From Clostridium frigoris (lineage in GTDB: Bacteria > Bacillota > Clostridia > Clostridiales > Clostridiaceae), in contig NZ_JAHLDV010000003.1 in NCBI RefSeq assembly GCF_018861865.1, positions 62,001-126,000 of the forward strand: DNA of 64,000 bases, in the 5' to 3' direction. Shown piece by piece: positions 8,434 to 18,841 of this stretch. The notes below the pieces were generated by a model. It had not been told where the DNA came from and ran no database searches. It saw only the letters and a list, made by a program, of their open reading frames with translations. A program made the translations under genes and the position numbers. How positions within the stretch are numbered: position 1 is the stretch's first letter; each line of letters begins with the position of its first letter.

Positions 8434-8468
8434 TAGCAGCAACCTAAGTAAATGTAGGTTACTGCTAC
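8434..8468. terminator. Terminator after glyA
   Basis: TAGCAGCAACCTA and TAGGTTACTGCTA pair with one mismatch over a short loop. A T-run follows on the plus strand and an AT-rich tail on the minus strand. It lies directly after the glyA stop. Confidence 0.65.
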
Positions 8469-8480
8469 TTTTTATTATTT

Positions 8481-9713
8481 CTATTTATATAATGGGAATC
8501 TACTACATAATTCCTTTACTTTTTCTCTGATTGGCACTAAATTTCCTTCTCTTTTTTCTATAGTTTCATTTATTAGTTCAGCTATTATTTTCATTTCTTC
8601 TTCTTTAAATCCTCTTGTGGTTACAGCAGGTGTACCAATTCTTATACCACTTGTAACAAATGGGCTTAAAGTTTCATTTGGAACAGTATTTTTATTTACA
8701 GTAATTCCAACAATATCTAATAACTTTTCGGCTTCTTTGCCGGTAATGTTTTTATTTGTTAATTCTATTAATAAAAGATGATTATCTGTACCACCAGATA
8801 CTAACTTAAAACCATATTTTTGAAGTTCTTTTCCCAGTAGTTTTGCATTTTTAACCACTTGTTCAATGTAAACTTTAAATTCTGGTTTAAGAGCTTCTCC
8901 AAAACAAACAGCTTTGGCTGCTATAGTGTGCATTAAAGGTCCACCTTGCATACCTGGAAAAATAGATTTATCTATTTGTTTTGCATATTTTTCTTTGCAT
9001 AAAATTACTCCACCTCTAGGACCTCTCAATGTTTTATGAGTTGTTGTAGTAACAAAATCAGCATATGGAACTGGAGACTCATGTGCGCCTGTTGCTACAA
9101 GGCCTGCTATATGTGCCATATCTACAAACATATACGCATTAACCTCATCACATATTTCTCTAAATAGTTTAAAATTTATAGCTCTTGGGTAAGCGCTAGC
9201 TCCCACAACTATCATTTTAGGATTATGTTTTTTAGCCAAAGCTCTAACTTTTTCATAGTCTATTGTTTCTGTCTCTAAATCAACACCATAAGGAACGAAA
9301 TTATATAATATTCCAGAGAAATTCACCGGACTTCCATGAGTTAAATGTCCTCCATGGCTCAAATTCATACCTAGTACTGTATCTCCTGGTTTAAGCACAG
9401 AAAAATATACAGCCATATTAGCTTGAGATCCTGAATGAGGTTGCACATTAGCATGTTCAGCACCGAAAAGTTCTTTAATTCGTGTGCGAGCTAAATCTTC
9501 TACTTTATCAACTACTTCACAACCACCATAATATCTTTTCCCAGGATATCCTTCTGCATATTTATTAGTTAATATAGATCCATTTGCTTCAAGTACAGCT
9601 CTACTAACAAAATTTTCTGAAGCAATTAGTTCGATATGATCCTCCTGCCTTGTATTCTCTTCCTCAATTATTTTGTAAATTGCTAAATCACTGTTTTTTA
9701 AATTTTCTTCCAT
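8481..9713 (-). CDS. glyA: Serine hydroxymethyltransferase
   Basis: 410 residues from the ATG at 9713; the AGGAAGGG site lies 8 bases upstream and this gives the family's usual length, whereas the open frame extends 35 codons further without support. The enzyme converts serine and tetrahydrofolate to glycine and methylene-THF. Motifs: [11 protein letters not shown] near residue 30, [15 protein letters not shown] near 55, HVQP-like [13 protein letters not shown] near 90, and the PLP lysine in [14 protein letters not shown] near 225. It is monocistronic, bounded by a 3' hairpin and a repeat-bearing 5' region. Confidence 0.97.
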   Translation of the reverse strand: MEENLKNSDLAIYKIIEEENTRQEDHIELIASENFVSRAVLEANGSILTNKYAEGYPGKRYYGGCEVVDKVEDLARTRIKELFGAEHANVQPHSGSQANMAVYFSVLKPGDTVLGMNLSHGGHLTHGSPVNFSGILYNFVPYGVDLETETIDYEKVRALAKKHNPKMIVVGASAYPRAINFKLFREICDEVNAYMFVDMAHIAGLVATGAHESPVPYADFVTTTTHKTLRGPRGGVILCKEKYAKQIDKSIFPGMQGGPLMHTIAAKAVCFGEALKPEFKVYIEQVVKNAKLLGKELQKYGFKLVSGGTDNHLLLIELTNKNITGKEAEKLLDIVGITVNKNTVPNETLSPFVTSGIRIGTPAVTTRGFKEEEMKIIAELINETIEKREGNLVPIREKVKELCSRFPLYK

Positions 9714-10142
9714 GTTCATACCCTTCCTCTCGTCTTTTAAATTAAACAATCTAATAATATGATTCCAATAATATGATTCCAATAATAATATGATTCCAAT
9801 AATAATTATAAAAATCAATAAAAATAATACTCTGAAATTTCAGAAATAAATAGTATAATTATATTATAAAATTTTATACGATAATTATCAACTAAAACAT
9901 GCTAATTTCATAAAATTTTCTGGTTTTTCTTATAAAATAATATTAATATAAGAAATTAATGCTACCTAAATCACATTTTTTAGGCATAAGTTACATATTA
10001 AAATCCTCAAAATAATAAATAAGATAACTTAATTTTCTAACTAATAAGAATTTATTAGCTTTATGGTATATACTGATAGAGCAATTTTATTATTATATAC
10101 TATATAATATCTAAAGTTAAATTTGTTCAGAAAGGAGATTAT
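9714..10142. other. Divergent intergenic region glyA / ThrE-type exporter
   Basis: 429 bp, very AT-rich. It holds the 5' end of glyA with a three-unit repeat at 9753-9797, and the upstream region of the exporter with an AGAAAGGAG site at about 10130. A weak CCTAAA/TTTAGG hairpin lies near 9965-9984. I see no riboswitch of known type and no further gene. Confidence 0.6.
9753..9797. repeat. Three tandem units upstream of glyA
   Basis: AATAATATGATTCC occurs exactly at 9753-9766 and 9767-9780, then as AATAATAATATGATTCC at 9781-9797, followed by a partial unit. The array sits 40-85 bp before the glyA start, in its promoter or 5' leader. Confidence 0.85.
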
Positions 10143-10916
10143 ATGTATACTGACGATATTATTCAAATCGCTGCTGAAGCTGGTAAAATCATTTTAGAAA
10201 ATGGTGGGGAAACTTATAGGGTAGAGCAAACAATAACCATGATATGTAAGTCTTACGGCGTATTACGAACTGAAAGTTTTGTTACTCCTACGGGTATTAT
10301 GATTTCTATAACTAATCGTAAAAATAAGACTATTTCATTAATTAGAAGAATTCACATTAGGACAGTTAATCTTCGCAAGGTTTCCATGATTAATAATCTA
10401 TCAAGACAAGTTGTATCTACCCCTTTATCCATAGTGAATATAAAAAAAGAAATTGAATATATCAATAATTTACAACCTTATTCTGAAAAAACTACTACTT
10501 TTTTTTCAGCCTTTTGCGCAGGATTTTTTACGTTACTTTTTGGTGGAAATTATAAAGATTTCTTTGTAGCCTTTATAATCGGAGCCCTTATTAATTATTT
10601 AAGTTTATTTTTAGAAAAATTTGAAGTAAATAGTTTTTTAAAAAATATGCTTGGCGGTGCTGTAGCTGCCCTCATAGCACTAATAGCTAACTCACTTCAT
10701 TTAGTAGGTAATATGGATACTATAGTAATAGGATCAATAATGTTATTAGTACCTGGCATCGCCATTACAAATGCAATAAGGGATACTATTGCTGGTGATT
10801 TAGTTTCTGGTATATCTAGATCAATAGAGGCTTTATTTATAGCCGTTGCCATATCTTCTGGCACAAGTATAATTTTTAAAATTTGGTTCTTATTGTTTGG
10901 AGGTACTCTAGTATGA
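10143..10916 (+). CDS. Threonine/serine exporter family protein, ThrE/YjjP-type subunit
   Basis: 257 residues. The soluble N-terminal part carries the family hallmark AGKIILENGGETYRVEQTI at residues 12-30, followed by about five membrane segments from about residue 120, with the motif LLVPGIAITNAIRDTIAGDLVSG near 195-217. The family (DUF1212) forms the larger part of ThrE-like exporters for threonine/serine or small acids. Its stop overlaps the start of the next gene by 4 bases (ATGA), so the two are translationally coupled as a two-subunit transporter. Confidence 0.86.
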   Translation: MYTDDIIQIAAEAGKIILENGGETYRVEQTITMICKSYGVLRTESFVTPTGIMISITNRKNKTISLIRRIHIRTVNLRKVSMINNLSRQVVSTPLSIVNIKKEIEYINNLQPYSEKTTTFFSAFCAGFFTLLFGGNYKDFFVAFIIGALINYLSLFLEKFEVNSFLKNMLGGAVAALIALIANSLHLVGNMDTIVIGSIMLLVPGIAITNAIRDTIAGDLVSGISRSIEALFIAVAISSGTSIIFKIWFLLFGGTLV

Positions 10917-11338
10917 TCCTTAATTCTTTTTATGCATTTTTAAGTTCTCTATGTTTTGGAGTACTATTTAACATTCGTGGTAAAAACCTAATAATTGCAT
11001 CACTTGGAGGTGGCCTCGCTTGGCTTACTTACCTTATTTCTGGAAGACTTCAACCATCCCTTGTTTTTTCATTATTTCTTGCATCAATGGTTGGTAGCAT
11101 ATATTCAGAAATAATGGCAAGATTATATAAAAATCCCGTGACTATGTTTGTAATCTGTGCAATCATACCCCTTGTGCCCGGTGGTGGAATGTATTACGCC
11201 ACCCTTGGAGCTGTAAAAGGCAACTTTACTGTTGCTCTAACCAAAGGCGCTGAGACACTATTTAGTGCAGGTGCAATCGCAGTTGGAATAGTATTTGTAG
11301 CTTCAATAAGTACGATTTTCAAAAAAATAAAGAAGTAA
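10913..11338 (+). CDS. Threonine/serine exporter family protein, YjjB-type subunit (DUF3815)
   Basis: 141 residues with four to five hydrophobic segments and the motif IIPLVPGGGMYYATLGAVKG, parallel to the VPG motif of the larger subunit. The ATG at 10913 is chosen over the earlier in-frame codon because GGAGG lies 9 bases upstream and because it gives the ATGA overlap with the partner gene. The stop lies inside a 52-base perfect palindrome that terminates the operon. Confidence 0.86.
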   Translation: MILNSFYAFLSSLCFGVLFNIRGKNLIIASLGGGLAWLTYLISGRLQPSLVFSLFLASMVGSIYSEIMARLYKNPVTMFVICAIIPLVPGGGMYYATLGAVKGNFTVALTKGAETLFSAGAIAVGIVFVASISTIFKKIKK

Positions 11339-11372
11339 AATTTGATATCAAATTTTACTTCTTTATTTTTTT
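11321..11372. terminator. Perfect 52-base palindromic bidirectional terminator
   Basis: The 26 bases at 11321-11346 are the exact reverse complement of 11347-11372, with A7 at one end and T7 at the other. It contains the stop codon of the YjjB-type gene (11336-11338) and faces the convergent aspS gene. Confidence 0.9.
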
Positions 11373-11446
11373 CTATACCTTTAACTTGTCCCTTAATCTT
11401 TCTTAATATAACTTAAATATTTTGACTTATTTATCATAAGCATTTA

Positions 11447-13228
11447 TCATTTTACCTCAGCTTTTGTAATACCAAGTTCTTTAAGCTGTTTGTCATCAAC
11501 CATGTTTGGTGCCTCACTCATTGGACAGTAAGCATTTTGATTCTTAGGAAAAGCAATGACATCCTTGATGTTATCTGTTCCCGCTAAAAACATTATCATC
11601 CTATCTAGTCCAAAAGCAAGTCCGCCATGAGGTGGTGGTCCAAATTTAAATGCTTCTAATAAGAAACCAAATCTTTCCCATGCCTTTTCACGGGTAAATC
11701 CTAAAACTTTAAACATAGTTTCTTGAAGCTCTGAGCTATGTATTCTTATACTTCCTCCACCTAACTCTTCTCCATTTAAGACTATATCATAAGCTTTAGC
11801 ACGAACTCTACCTGGATCCGATTCAAGATACTGTAGATCCTCATCCATTGGCATTGTGAAAGGATGATGCGCTGCTATATATCTATTTTCTTCTTCGCTA
11901 TAATCAAACAAAGGAAATTCTGTAATCCATACAAAATTAAATTCATTATTATCCTTTAAAATTTCTAGTTCTTTAGCTACATGTAATCTTAGAGCTCCTA
12001 AACTTTGTAGCGTTATACTATTCTTGTCTGCAACAATAAGCACTAAATCTCCAGTTTTTGCATCTACCTTGTCAAGTATTGCTTGCATTTGCTGTTCACT
12101 AAAGAACTTAGCAATAGGTGATTTTATTCCATCTTCTTTACATGCAATCCAGGCAAGCCCTTTCGCTCGGTAAGTCTTAACAAAATCACCAAATTTATCT
12201 AATTTCTTTCTTCCCATATCTGCGGCATTCTCAACTTTTATAGCTCTTACTGAGCCACCGTTATCTATAGCACTTTTAAATACTACAAATTCAGAATCTT
12301 TTACAACGCTTGTAATATCGTTAATTTCCATTCCAAATCTTATATCTGGCTTATCAGAGCCATATTTACTCATAGCTTCTTTATACTTCATTCGCCTTAT
12401 AGGAAGTTTGACATCTTCATTCACAACTTGTTTAAATACTTTTTTGATTAATGCTTCGTTAATAGCCATAACATCATCTTCTTCAACAAAGGACATCTCT
12501 ATATCAATTTGTGTAAACTCCGGTTGTCTATTAGCTCTTAAATCTTCATCTCTAAAACATCTTGCAAGTTGAAAGTATTTATCATATCCAGACACCATTA
12601 ATAATTGCTTGAATAATTGTGGTGATTGTGGAAGTGCATAAAACATACCTGGATAATTTCTACTTGGAACTAGATAATCCCTAGCGCCCTCGGGAGTACT
12701 TTTTGTAAGCATAGGTGTTTCTATTTCTAAAAATCCATTTTCATCTAAAAAGTCACGAACAACCTTAGTTGTTTTAGATCGTATCATAAATATTTTTTGC
12801 ATATCTGGTCTTCTTAAATCTAAATATCTGTATTTTAAACGTATATTTTCTGCTGCATCTAAACCTTCTTTAATATATATAGGTGGCGTTTCTGATTCGG
12901 ATAATATTTTTATGTTCTCCCCTTTAACCTCTACAAGTCCCGTTGGTAGATTTTCATTTGGAGATTGTCTTTTAACAAGTTTACCAGTTACAGCAAGGCA
13001 GTACTCAGGTTTTACTTTATCTGCCTTTTCAAAAGCTTCTTTGTTTATTTCTTCTCCAAATACTAATTGTAATATCCCTGTTCTATCTCTTAAATCTATG
13101 AAAACAAGTCCCCCTAGATTTCTTTTTCTTTGAACCCATCCCATTACTGTTACTGTATTTGATATATGTGATTCTCTAAGATCACCACACATATTGGTCC
13201 TTTTTAAACCATTTAATGCTTCTGCCAT
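11447..13228 (-). CDS. aspS: Aspartyl-tRNA synthetase
   Basis: 593 residues, the bacterial AspRS length including the GAD insertion domain. An OB-fold anticodon domain occupies about residues 15-105 (GWVQRKRNLGGLVFIDLRD). Class II motifs: FLDENGFLEIETPMLTKSTPEGARDY, the motif 2 stretch CFRDEDLRANRQPEFTQIDIEMSF near 220, and the motif 3 segment GGLAFGLDRMIMFLAG near 530. The bacterial-type insertion lies between. It starts after GAAGGAG. In many clostridia hisS lies directly upstream; here only 79 bp separate aspS from hemZ. Confidence 0.97.
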   Translation of the reverse strand: MAEALNGLKRTNMCGDLRESHISNTVTVMGWVQRKRNLGGLVFIDLRDRTGILQLVFGEEINKEAFEKADKVKPEYCLAVTGKLVKRQSPNENLPTGLVEVKGENIKILSESETPPIYIKEGLDAAENIRLKYRYLDLRRPDMQKIFMIRSKTTKVVRDFLDENGFLEIETPMLTKSTPEGARDYLVPSRNYPGMFYALPQSPQLFKQLLMVSGYDKYFQLARCFRDEDLRANRQPEFTQIDIEMSFVEEDDVMAINEALIKKVFKQVVNEDVKLPIRRMKYKEAMSKYGSDKPDIRFGMEINDITSVVKDSEFVVFKSAIDNGGSVRAIKVENAADMGRKKLDKFGDFVKTYRAKGLAWIACKEDGIKSPIAKFFSEQQMQAILDKVDAKTGDLVLIVADKNSITLQSLGALRLHVAKELEILKDNNEFNFVWITEFPLFDYSEEENRYIAAHHPFTMPMDEDLQYLESDPGRVRAKAYDIVLNGEELGGGSIRIHSSELQETMFKVLGFTREKAWERFGFLLEAFKFGPPPHGGLAFGLDRMIMFLAGTDNIKDVIAFPKNQNAYCPMSEAPNMVDDKQLKELGITKAEVK

Positions 13229-13307
13229 TTTATTTTTCTCCTTCCTTTTGCTTTAAATATATTACACTTACATCAGTGTTTTTAGTTACTTTAATATTCA
13301 TTACATT

Positions 13308-14735
13308 TTAAGTATATAATGTATTTAGTAATATAATCTTTTTATCAATCATTTCATCTACTCTTTTTATGTATTCACGAACATCCTTTACATTTGCGAA
13401 CCTTTCATGTCTATTTTCATCTAAAAACACGACTTTAGAAACTGCATCTGCACCTAGTGCAATGACTGTTTGTTTTTCTTCAATCATTTGAATATTATAG
13501 ATTCCTTGTTTAGAAATCGCTGTATATCCTATATTCTCCATATTGCCTATCATATTTTTCTGCTTATACATATAATATGGTTTCATATCAAGTTTTTTGG
13601 TTAATTCTACAGTAAGCCCATACATTTTATTTAATTCTTCTTGCCCTGGAACTTCAAACCTATAATTATTAAGCATATTTTCATGGAGCCTTGAAGCTCT
13701 TTTTATAGACATACCATGAATTGTAATGCTATCTGGTTTAATCTTAAAAATCTCGTCACAAGTCTTTTTCATATGCGAAATTTTTTCTCCAGGTAAACCT
13801 ACTATCAAATCCATATTTATATTATCAAACCCTAACTCCCTTGCCATTTCAAATTTTTCAAAAACATCTTCTACACAGTGATTTCTTCCAATTAATTTTA
13901 ATGTATCATCATTCATGGTTTGAGGATTAATGCTTATTCTATGTACTCCATATTTTTTCATAGTAATTAATTTTTCACGTGTTATACTATCCGGTCTTCC
14001 ACATTCCACTGTAAATTCACGTATATTATTTTGTGAAACAAATTGTTCGTATATACAATTCATTATAAACTCAAATTGTTCATTATTTATTGCTGTAGGG
14101 GTACCCCCTCCAAAATATACGCATTCAATATTAAGCTTCTTTACGCGTACATAATTACCTATTTCTATAATTTCATGAGCTAATGCCTCAAGGTAAGGCA
14201 TAACAATATTTTTGCATTTACTAATAGGATTAGAAGTAAAAGAACAGTATATACACCTAGTAGGACAAAATGGCATATCAATATAAATACTTATATTATT
14301 CTTTTTTTTATTAACAATATTTTGCTCGAACTTTGCAACATCAATACAAAGTTGTGCCTTATCTTCTCTTGTAACATGTTTTTCTTTAAACTCTGCTATT
14401 ATTTTATCGTCTGTTACTCCCTTTTCTAATAGATCAAGGGCCTTTTTAGAAGGTCTAATTCCTATTATTGTACCCCAAGGCAGTTCCTGAGTTGTTATTT
14501 TTGAGAAATATAAAAAAACGGCTTTTTTAACTTCATCCTTAAGTTTATATGAATTATTAACCATATACTCAAAACTTTCAAGCTCACCTTTTATGTCTAC
14601 TACAGTTTCCCCTACACTAATATTAAAATCATAATCTTCTTCTACAAATTTAATATCCGGAAAAAAGTAGAACAAATTTATGATTTGAAATACATCATCA
14701 TTAAATTTTTTGTCACTTAATTTTACTTTTATCAT
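13308..14735 (-). CDS. hemZ: Radical-SAM coproporphyrinogen dehydrogenase HemZ
   Basis: 475 residues. The radical-SAM cluster motif is FCPTRCIYCSF near residue 157-167 (CxxxCxxC), followed by YFGGGTPTA, ECGRPDSIT, RISINPQTM and GLPGE, as in oxygen-independent coproporphyrinogen oxidases. The roughly 150-residue N-terminal extension before the cluster marks the HemZ subfamily. No other haem genes are near; its activity in clostridia is uncertain, and it may serve another porphyrin or radical role. It starts after AAGGAG and belongs to the conserved relA-dtd-MBL-hemZ order. Confidence 0.9.
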   Translation of the reverse strand: MIKVKLSDKKFNDDVFQIINLFYFFPDIKFVEEDYDFNISVGETVVDIKGELESFEYMVNNSYKLKDEVKKAVFLYFSKITTQELPWGTIIGIRPSKKALDLLEKGVTDDKIIAEFKEKHVTREDKAQLCIDVAKFEQNIVNKKKNNISIYIDMPFCPTRCIYCSFTSNPISKCKNIVMPYLEALAHEIIEIGNYVRVKKLNIECVYFGGGTPTAINNEQFEFIMNCIYEQFVSQNNIREFTVECGRPDSITREKLITMKKYGVHRISINPQTMNDDTLKLIGRNHCVEDVFEKFEMARELGFDNINMDLIVGLPGEKISHMKKTCDEIFKIKPDSITIHGMSIKRASRLHENMLNNYRFEVPGQEELNKMYGLTVELTKKLDMKPYYMYKQKNMIGNMENIGYTAISKQGIYNIQMIEEKQTVIALGADAVSKVVFLDENRHERFANVKDVREYIKRVDEMIDKKIILLNTLYT

Positions 14736-14788
14736 CTTAACTCCTTAATAAACATAGTATATAAAATTGTAGTCTATTATACACTATA

Positions 14789-15397
14789 TTATTCCTGTAA
14801 AAATGGGTTGTTTAATTTTTCTTTATTTATTGTACTAGCTGGCCCATGACCTGGGTATACTATAGTGTCACCTTGCAGGCATAAAAGCTTTGATTTAATA
14901 CTACTAATTATAGCATTAAAGTCTCCTCCTACAAAATCCGTTCTCCCAATGGAACCTGCAAAAAGTGTATCTCCAGTAAAAGCACACTTATCTGTTAAAA
15001 AGCTCATACCACCAGGTGTATGTCCAGGAGTGTCTACACAAGTAATTTGAACGTTTGAAATTTTTATTATATCCCCCTCACTTAATAATTTATCTGCACC
15101 GCCTTTAATAAGAGGCCCAAATAAATACTCTCCTTTAGTTATTAAATCATCATCTTTTTTGCTTATACAAACTATTGCCTTTGTTATTGCTTTAAGTTCA
15201 GAAACTCCCGATGTATGATCTACATGACCATGTGTTAAAAGTATATATTTAACTTTGGCACCCATATTATTTATTACTTTAACAATATCACTAACATCAC
15301 CACCCGGATCAATTACTAACGCTTCTTTTGTGTTCTTATCCATTAATATATAGCAATTTGCTCCGTATATACCCGCTATTATTTTTTTAATTTGCAT
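14789..15397 (-). CDS. MBL-fold metallo-hydrolase (glyoxalase II-like)
   Basis: 202 residues with the metallo-beta-lactamase metal motif THGHVDHTSGV near residue 56-66, GHTPGGMSFL near 125, FTGDTLFAGSIGRTDF near 140 and YPGHGP near 178. These are the residues of the two-metal site of the glyoxalase II/YqgX group. The substrate is unknown; the family hydrolyses thioesters of glutathione or similar thiols. It lies 10 bp after dtd and is part of the same minus-strand operon as relA, dtd and hemZ. Confidence 0.9.
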   Translation of the reverse strand: MQIKKIIAGIYGANCYILMDKNTKEALVIDPGGDVSDIVKVINNMGAKVKYILLTHGHVDHTSGVSELKAITKAIVCISKKDDDLITKGEYLFGPLIKGGADKLLSEGDIIKISNVQITCVDTPGHTPGGMSFLTDKCAFTGDTLFAGSIGRTDFVGGDFNAIISSIKSKLLCLQGDTIVYPGHGPASTINKEKLNNPFLQE

Positions 15398-15407
15398 TCT
15401 TACCCTC

Positions 15408-15854
15408 CTAGAAATCTTTTTTACTCTCTAAAAGTAGAGTTACTGGACCATCATTTTGGATATAAACCTGCATATCAGCTCCAAAAACTCCAGTTTTAAC
15501 TTCACCTAAGGCCTCTTTACACTGTTTTACAAACTCTAAATATAATTTTTCGGATTGTTCTCCACCAAGGGCTCTCATAAAACTTGGTCTTCTTCCCTTT
15601 CTACAATCTCCATATAGTGTAAATTGCGAGACTATAAGAAGTTCTCCACCAACATCTATTAAAGATTTGTTCATTTTCTCATCTTCATTGAAAATTCTAA
15701 GATTTAAAATTTTATCCTTTAAGTACTTTATATCATCTATAGTATCTCCATCACATATTCCAACTAAAACATTTAAACCAAAACCTATTTCGCTAACTAC
15801 TTTTTGATTTACTTCAACCCTTGATGATTTAACTCTTTGAACTACTGCTCTCAT
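15408..15854 (-). CDS. dtd: D-aminoacyl-tRNA deacylase
   Basis: 148 residues, the standard Dtd length. The start [15 protein letters not shown] is characteristic, as are [17 protein letters not shown] at about 77-93, which carries the catalytic SQFT element, and the C-terminal [11 protein letters not shown] with the Gly-cisPro type motif. It removes D-amino acids wrongly loaded on tRNA. It lies between relA and the MBL hydrolase with small gaps, as in many Firmicutes. Confidence 0.96.
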   Translation of the reverse strand: MRAVVQRVKSSRVEVNQKVVSEIGFGLNVLVGICDGDTIDDIKYLKDKILNLRIFNEDEKMNKSLIDVGGELLIVSQFTLYGDCRKGRRPSFMRALGGEQSEKLYLEFVKQCKEALGEVKTGVFGADMQVYIQNDGPVTLLLESKKDF

Positions 15855-15886
15855 AAATGCATCTCCTAAATCAAGTAAACATATTT

Positions 15887-18070
15887 TTAATTTTTAATCC
15901 TATAAACTTCTAATACACCAGATAGTTTAGCAATTTTCTTTTGTAATTCCTTCAAATTTTCTATACCTGCAACTTTTAACTTTATATTTATTAAGGCAAC
16001 ATTGTTTTTTAAAGTTTTTGCATTTATTGAATAAAGTTGAGTTTTAGTTAATGTTATTATCTCCATTATACTAGATAATAGACCATATTTGTCATCCGCT
16101 TTAATTTGAATTTCAGTAATATACCCTTTCCCCTCGGAAGCTCCCCAACTTACTTCAACCACTTTATTTACATCATTATTTATTAGTGATTTAGCATTTT
16201 TACAATCACGTCTATGAACAGAAACTCCACGTCCCATTGTTATATAACCTATTATTTCATCTCCTGGAACCGGGTTACAGCATTTAGCGAAACGAACAAG
16301 TAGATTTCCTTCGCCTTTAACTATTAGTCCTGAATAATCCAATTTCTTTTTATCATCTTTGCTTGTAGTCTTAGTTATTGTTTGCTCAATATCCTCGACA
16401 GTCAGATTTTCTTGTTTATTTTTATTCTCATAAACCTCTTTTAATCTATTAACTATAGTTGAAGGCATAATATCTCCCACTCCAACATATGCAAATAAAT
16501 CATCTAAACTTCTAAAATTATATTTTTTATATATTTTTTCTATTGCTTCACCCTTAGCAATCACTCCAAAATTATATTCTTGTCTTTTGGATTCCCGTTC
16601 TAATAATTCTTTACCTTTTTCAATGCTTTCCTCTCTTTTAGACTTTTTAAACCAGGCCTTAATTTTACTCTTAGCTTGATTACTTTTTGTAATATTTAAC
16701 CAATCAATATTAGGACCCTTAGCCGTAGGTGAAGTTATAACCTCAACTATTTCTCCAGTTTTTAAGTGATATTCAAGCGGCACCATTCTTCCATTTACTT
16801 TTGCACCCATACATTTATTACCAATATCTGTATGAATTCTATATGCAAAATCAATCGGTGTTGCATCTAACGGTAAGTTAATAACTTCTCCTTTTGGTGT
16901 AAATACAAAAACTTCATCTGAAAATAAATCAATTTTAAAGCCTTCCATAAATTCTTCTGCATCAAAAGTTTCTCCTTGCCACTCAAGAATGTCCTTAAGC
17001 CATGATAGTTTAGAATCAAGAGTTTTATCATCGCTTTGATCTGTACCCTCTTTATATTTCCAATGAGCTGCAATGCCGTACTCAGCAGTCTTGTGCATCT
17101 CATAGGTTCTGATTTGTATTTCAAAAGGTTTTCCATGTGGTCCTATTACTGTTGAATGAAGTGACTGATACATGTTAGGTTTTGGCATAGCAATATAATC
17201 TTTAAATCTTCCTGGAATGGGTTTGTACACTGTATGAACTATACCCAAAGCCGCATAGCAATTACCAATATCATTAACTAAAATTCTAACTGCAGTCAAA
17301 TCAAAAACTTGATCTATAGTCTTGTTTTGGGTAACCATCTTTCTATATATACTGTAAAAATGCTTTGGTCTTCCATCAAGTTCAGCTTCAATTCCAACAA
17401 TATTTAAATTATATTTTAATTCCTTCATTATATTGTTAATATTCGCTTCTCGCTCAACTCTTTTTTCAGCAATTTTTCTTACTAAATTATAATATTCATT
17501 TGGATTTAAATACCTAAGTGATAAATCCTCAAGTTCCCATTTTATTTTAGACATTCCAAGCCTATGAGCCAGTGGAGCATAGATATCCAAAGTTTCTTTT
17601 GCTTTTTGTTTTTGTTTTACAATTGGCATGTATTTAAGCGTTCGCATATTATGAAGTCTATCTGCAAGCTTAATAAGAATAACTCTAATATCTTTTGCCA
17701 TAGCAAGTAACATTTTGCGAACATTATCAGCTTGTTCCTCTTCCTTAGTCTTATATTTTATAAGGCCAAGCTTAGTAACGCCTTCCACTAAATTTGCTAC
17801 TTCTATATTAAATTCTGTGCTTACATCTTCAAAAGTATATACTGTATCCTCAATTACATCATGAAGCAAGCCCGCAACAATTGTACTAGTATCAAGCCCC
17901 ATTTCTGCTAAAATACATGCTACTTCTACTGGATGAACGATATACGGTTCACCAGATTCTCTCTTTTGCTCTTTATGTGCAGCATAAGAAAAATTAAATG
18001 CTTTAATAATAAGGTCTTTGTCTACATTATTACAATTATTTTCAATCTTAGATAATAATTTTTCTAACAT
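15887..18070 (-). CDS. relA: Bifunctional (p)ppGpp synthetase/hydrolase Rel
   Basis: 727 residues. The HD hydrolase domain is at about 25-180 ([12 protein letters not shown], then LLHDVIEDT with an intact HD pair), followed by the synthetase domain at about 230-350 ([31 protein letters not shown]), TGS at about 390-450, and a C-terminal ACT domain at about 650-727 that senses idling ribosomes. Intact HD residues indicate that it both makes and breaks the alarmone. It is transcribed after apt, with a strong hairpin in the gap. Confidence 0.96.
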   Translation of the reverse strand: MLEKLLSKIENNCNNVDKDLIIKAFNFSYAAHKEQKRESGEPYIVHPVEVACILAEMGLDTSTIVAGLLHDVIEDTVYTFEDVSTEFNIEVANLVEGVTKLGLIKYKTKEEEQADNVRKMLLAMAKDIRVILIKLADRLHNMRTLKYMPIVKQKQKAKETLDIYAPLAHRLGMSKIKWELEDLSLRYLNPNEYYNLVRKIAEKRVEREANINNIMKELKYNLNIVGIEAELDGRPKHFYSIYRKMVTQNKTIDQVFDLTAVRILVNDIGNCYAALGIVHTVYKPIPGRFKDYIAMPKPNMYQSLHSTVIGPHGKPFEIQIRTYEMHKTAEYGIAAHWKYKEGTDQSDDKTLDSKLSWLKDILEWQGETFDAEEFMEGFKIDLFSDEVFVFTPKGEVINLPLDATPIDFAYRIHTDIGNKCMGAKVNGRMVPLEYHLKTGEIVEVITSPTAKGPNIDWLNITKSNQAKSKIKAWFKKSKREESIEKGKELLERESKRQEYNFGVIAKGEAIEKIYKKYNFRSLDDLFAYVGVGDIMPSTIVNRLKEVYENKNKQENLTVEDIEQTITKTTSKDDKKKLDYSGLIVKGEGNLLVRFAKCCNPVPGDEIIGYITMGRGVSVHRRDCKNAKSLINNDVNKVVEVSWGASEGKGYITEIQIKADDKYGLLSSIMEIITLTKTQLYSINAKTLKNNVALINIKLKVAGIENLKELQKKIAKLSGVLEVYRIKN

Positions 18071-18093
18071 GCTTATACACTCCTAAAATCAAA

Positions 18094-18113
18094 GGCTGGT
18101 TAAATAACCAGCC
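18094..18113. terminator. Hairpin between apt and relA
   Basis: GGCTGGTTA and TAACCAGCC pair perfectly around a 2-base loop. Downstream on the minus strand the sequence is T-rich (TTTGATTTT), about 24 bp before the relA start. It may be a partial terminator or a processing site. Confidence 0.6.
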
Positions 18114-18186
18114 AATACTTTTTACTAATATTATATAATAATTTGTAGAATTATGCAATTTTAATTTATTCACTAAATAAACCGAC

Positions 18187-18705
18187 TTAAATGTTATATT
18201 TTACTAGAGACATTATGTCATAATCCTTAAGTTTCTCTTTGCCATGAAGATCTGTAAGTTCTATTACAAAATTTAAAGAAATAACATCTCCACCCATTTG
18301 TTCTATAAGTTTTGTTACCGCCGCAACGGTACCACCGGTAGCAAGCAAATCATCTACAATAGCTACTCTTTGTCCAGGCTTTATTGCATCCTTATGTATT
18401 TCAAGTTTATCAGTTCCATATTCGAGTTCATACTCAATTTGCAGCGTTTCATAAGGCAACTTACCAGGTTTTCTAACTGGTACAAATCCTGCTCCAAGAG
18501 CGTAAGCTACAGGGACACCGAATAAAAAACCTCTTGCCTCTGGTCCTACTATAACATCTACTTTTTTATCTTTTAAATATTCAACAATATCATCTATTGT
18601 CCGCCTAAGAACCTTTCCATCTTGTAATATTGTAGTTATATCTTTAAAGCTAATACCTTTTTTAGGAAAGTTTTCTATTACTCTTATACTATTTTTAAGT
18701 TCCAT
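18187..18705 (-). CDS. apt: Adenine phosphoribosyltransferase
   Basis: 172 residues. The PRPP-binding motif [16 protein letters not shown] is at about 118-133, with the family signature [31 protein letters not shown] split over 53-84. It makes AMP from adenine and PRPP. The start follows AGGGGG by 6 bases. It is the usual neighbour of relA on one side and recJ on the other. Confidence 0.96.
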   Translation of the reverse strand: MELKNSIRVIENFPKKGISFKDITTILQDGKVLRRTIDDIVEYLKDKKVDVIVGPEARGFLFGVPVAYALGAGFVPVRKPGKLPYETLQIEYELEYGTDKLEIHKDAIKPGQRVAIVDDLLATGGTVAAVTKLIEQMGGDVISLNFVIELTDLHGKEKLKDYDIMSLVKYNI

Positions 18706-18796
18706 GTTTATCCCCCTAAATTAAATCATTTTATATAAATACATGAAGACTTTATTATTTTTACTCTTGCCATATACCAAACATTATATACCATAT

Positions 18797-18829
18797 TGTT
18801 CATTATATAAATAAACTGTTCATTATATA
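18797..18829. repeat. Direct repeat after the truncated recJ-like gene
   Basis: TGTTCATTATATA occurs at 18797-18809 and again at 18817-18829, a 20-bp period, immediately past the stop of the RecJ-like gene. Confidence 0.75.
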
Positions 18830-18841
18830 TACAATCCAAGC

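Noticed and set aside
9714-9818. 35-residue hydrophobic N-terminal extension of glyA
   Set aside because: It translates the tandem repeat region, has no ribosome site, and would make the enzyme longer than the family; the ATG at 9713 fits.
9798-10142. Folate or glycine riboswitch near glyA
   Set aside because: No tetrahydrofolate or glycine aptamer core could be recognised; only a weak CCTAAA/TTTAGG hairpin is present.
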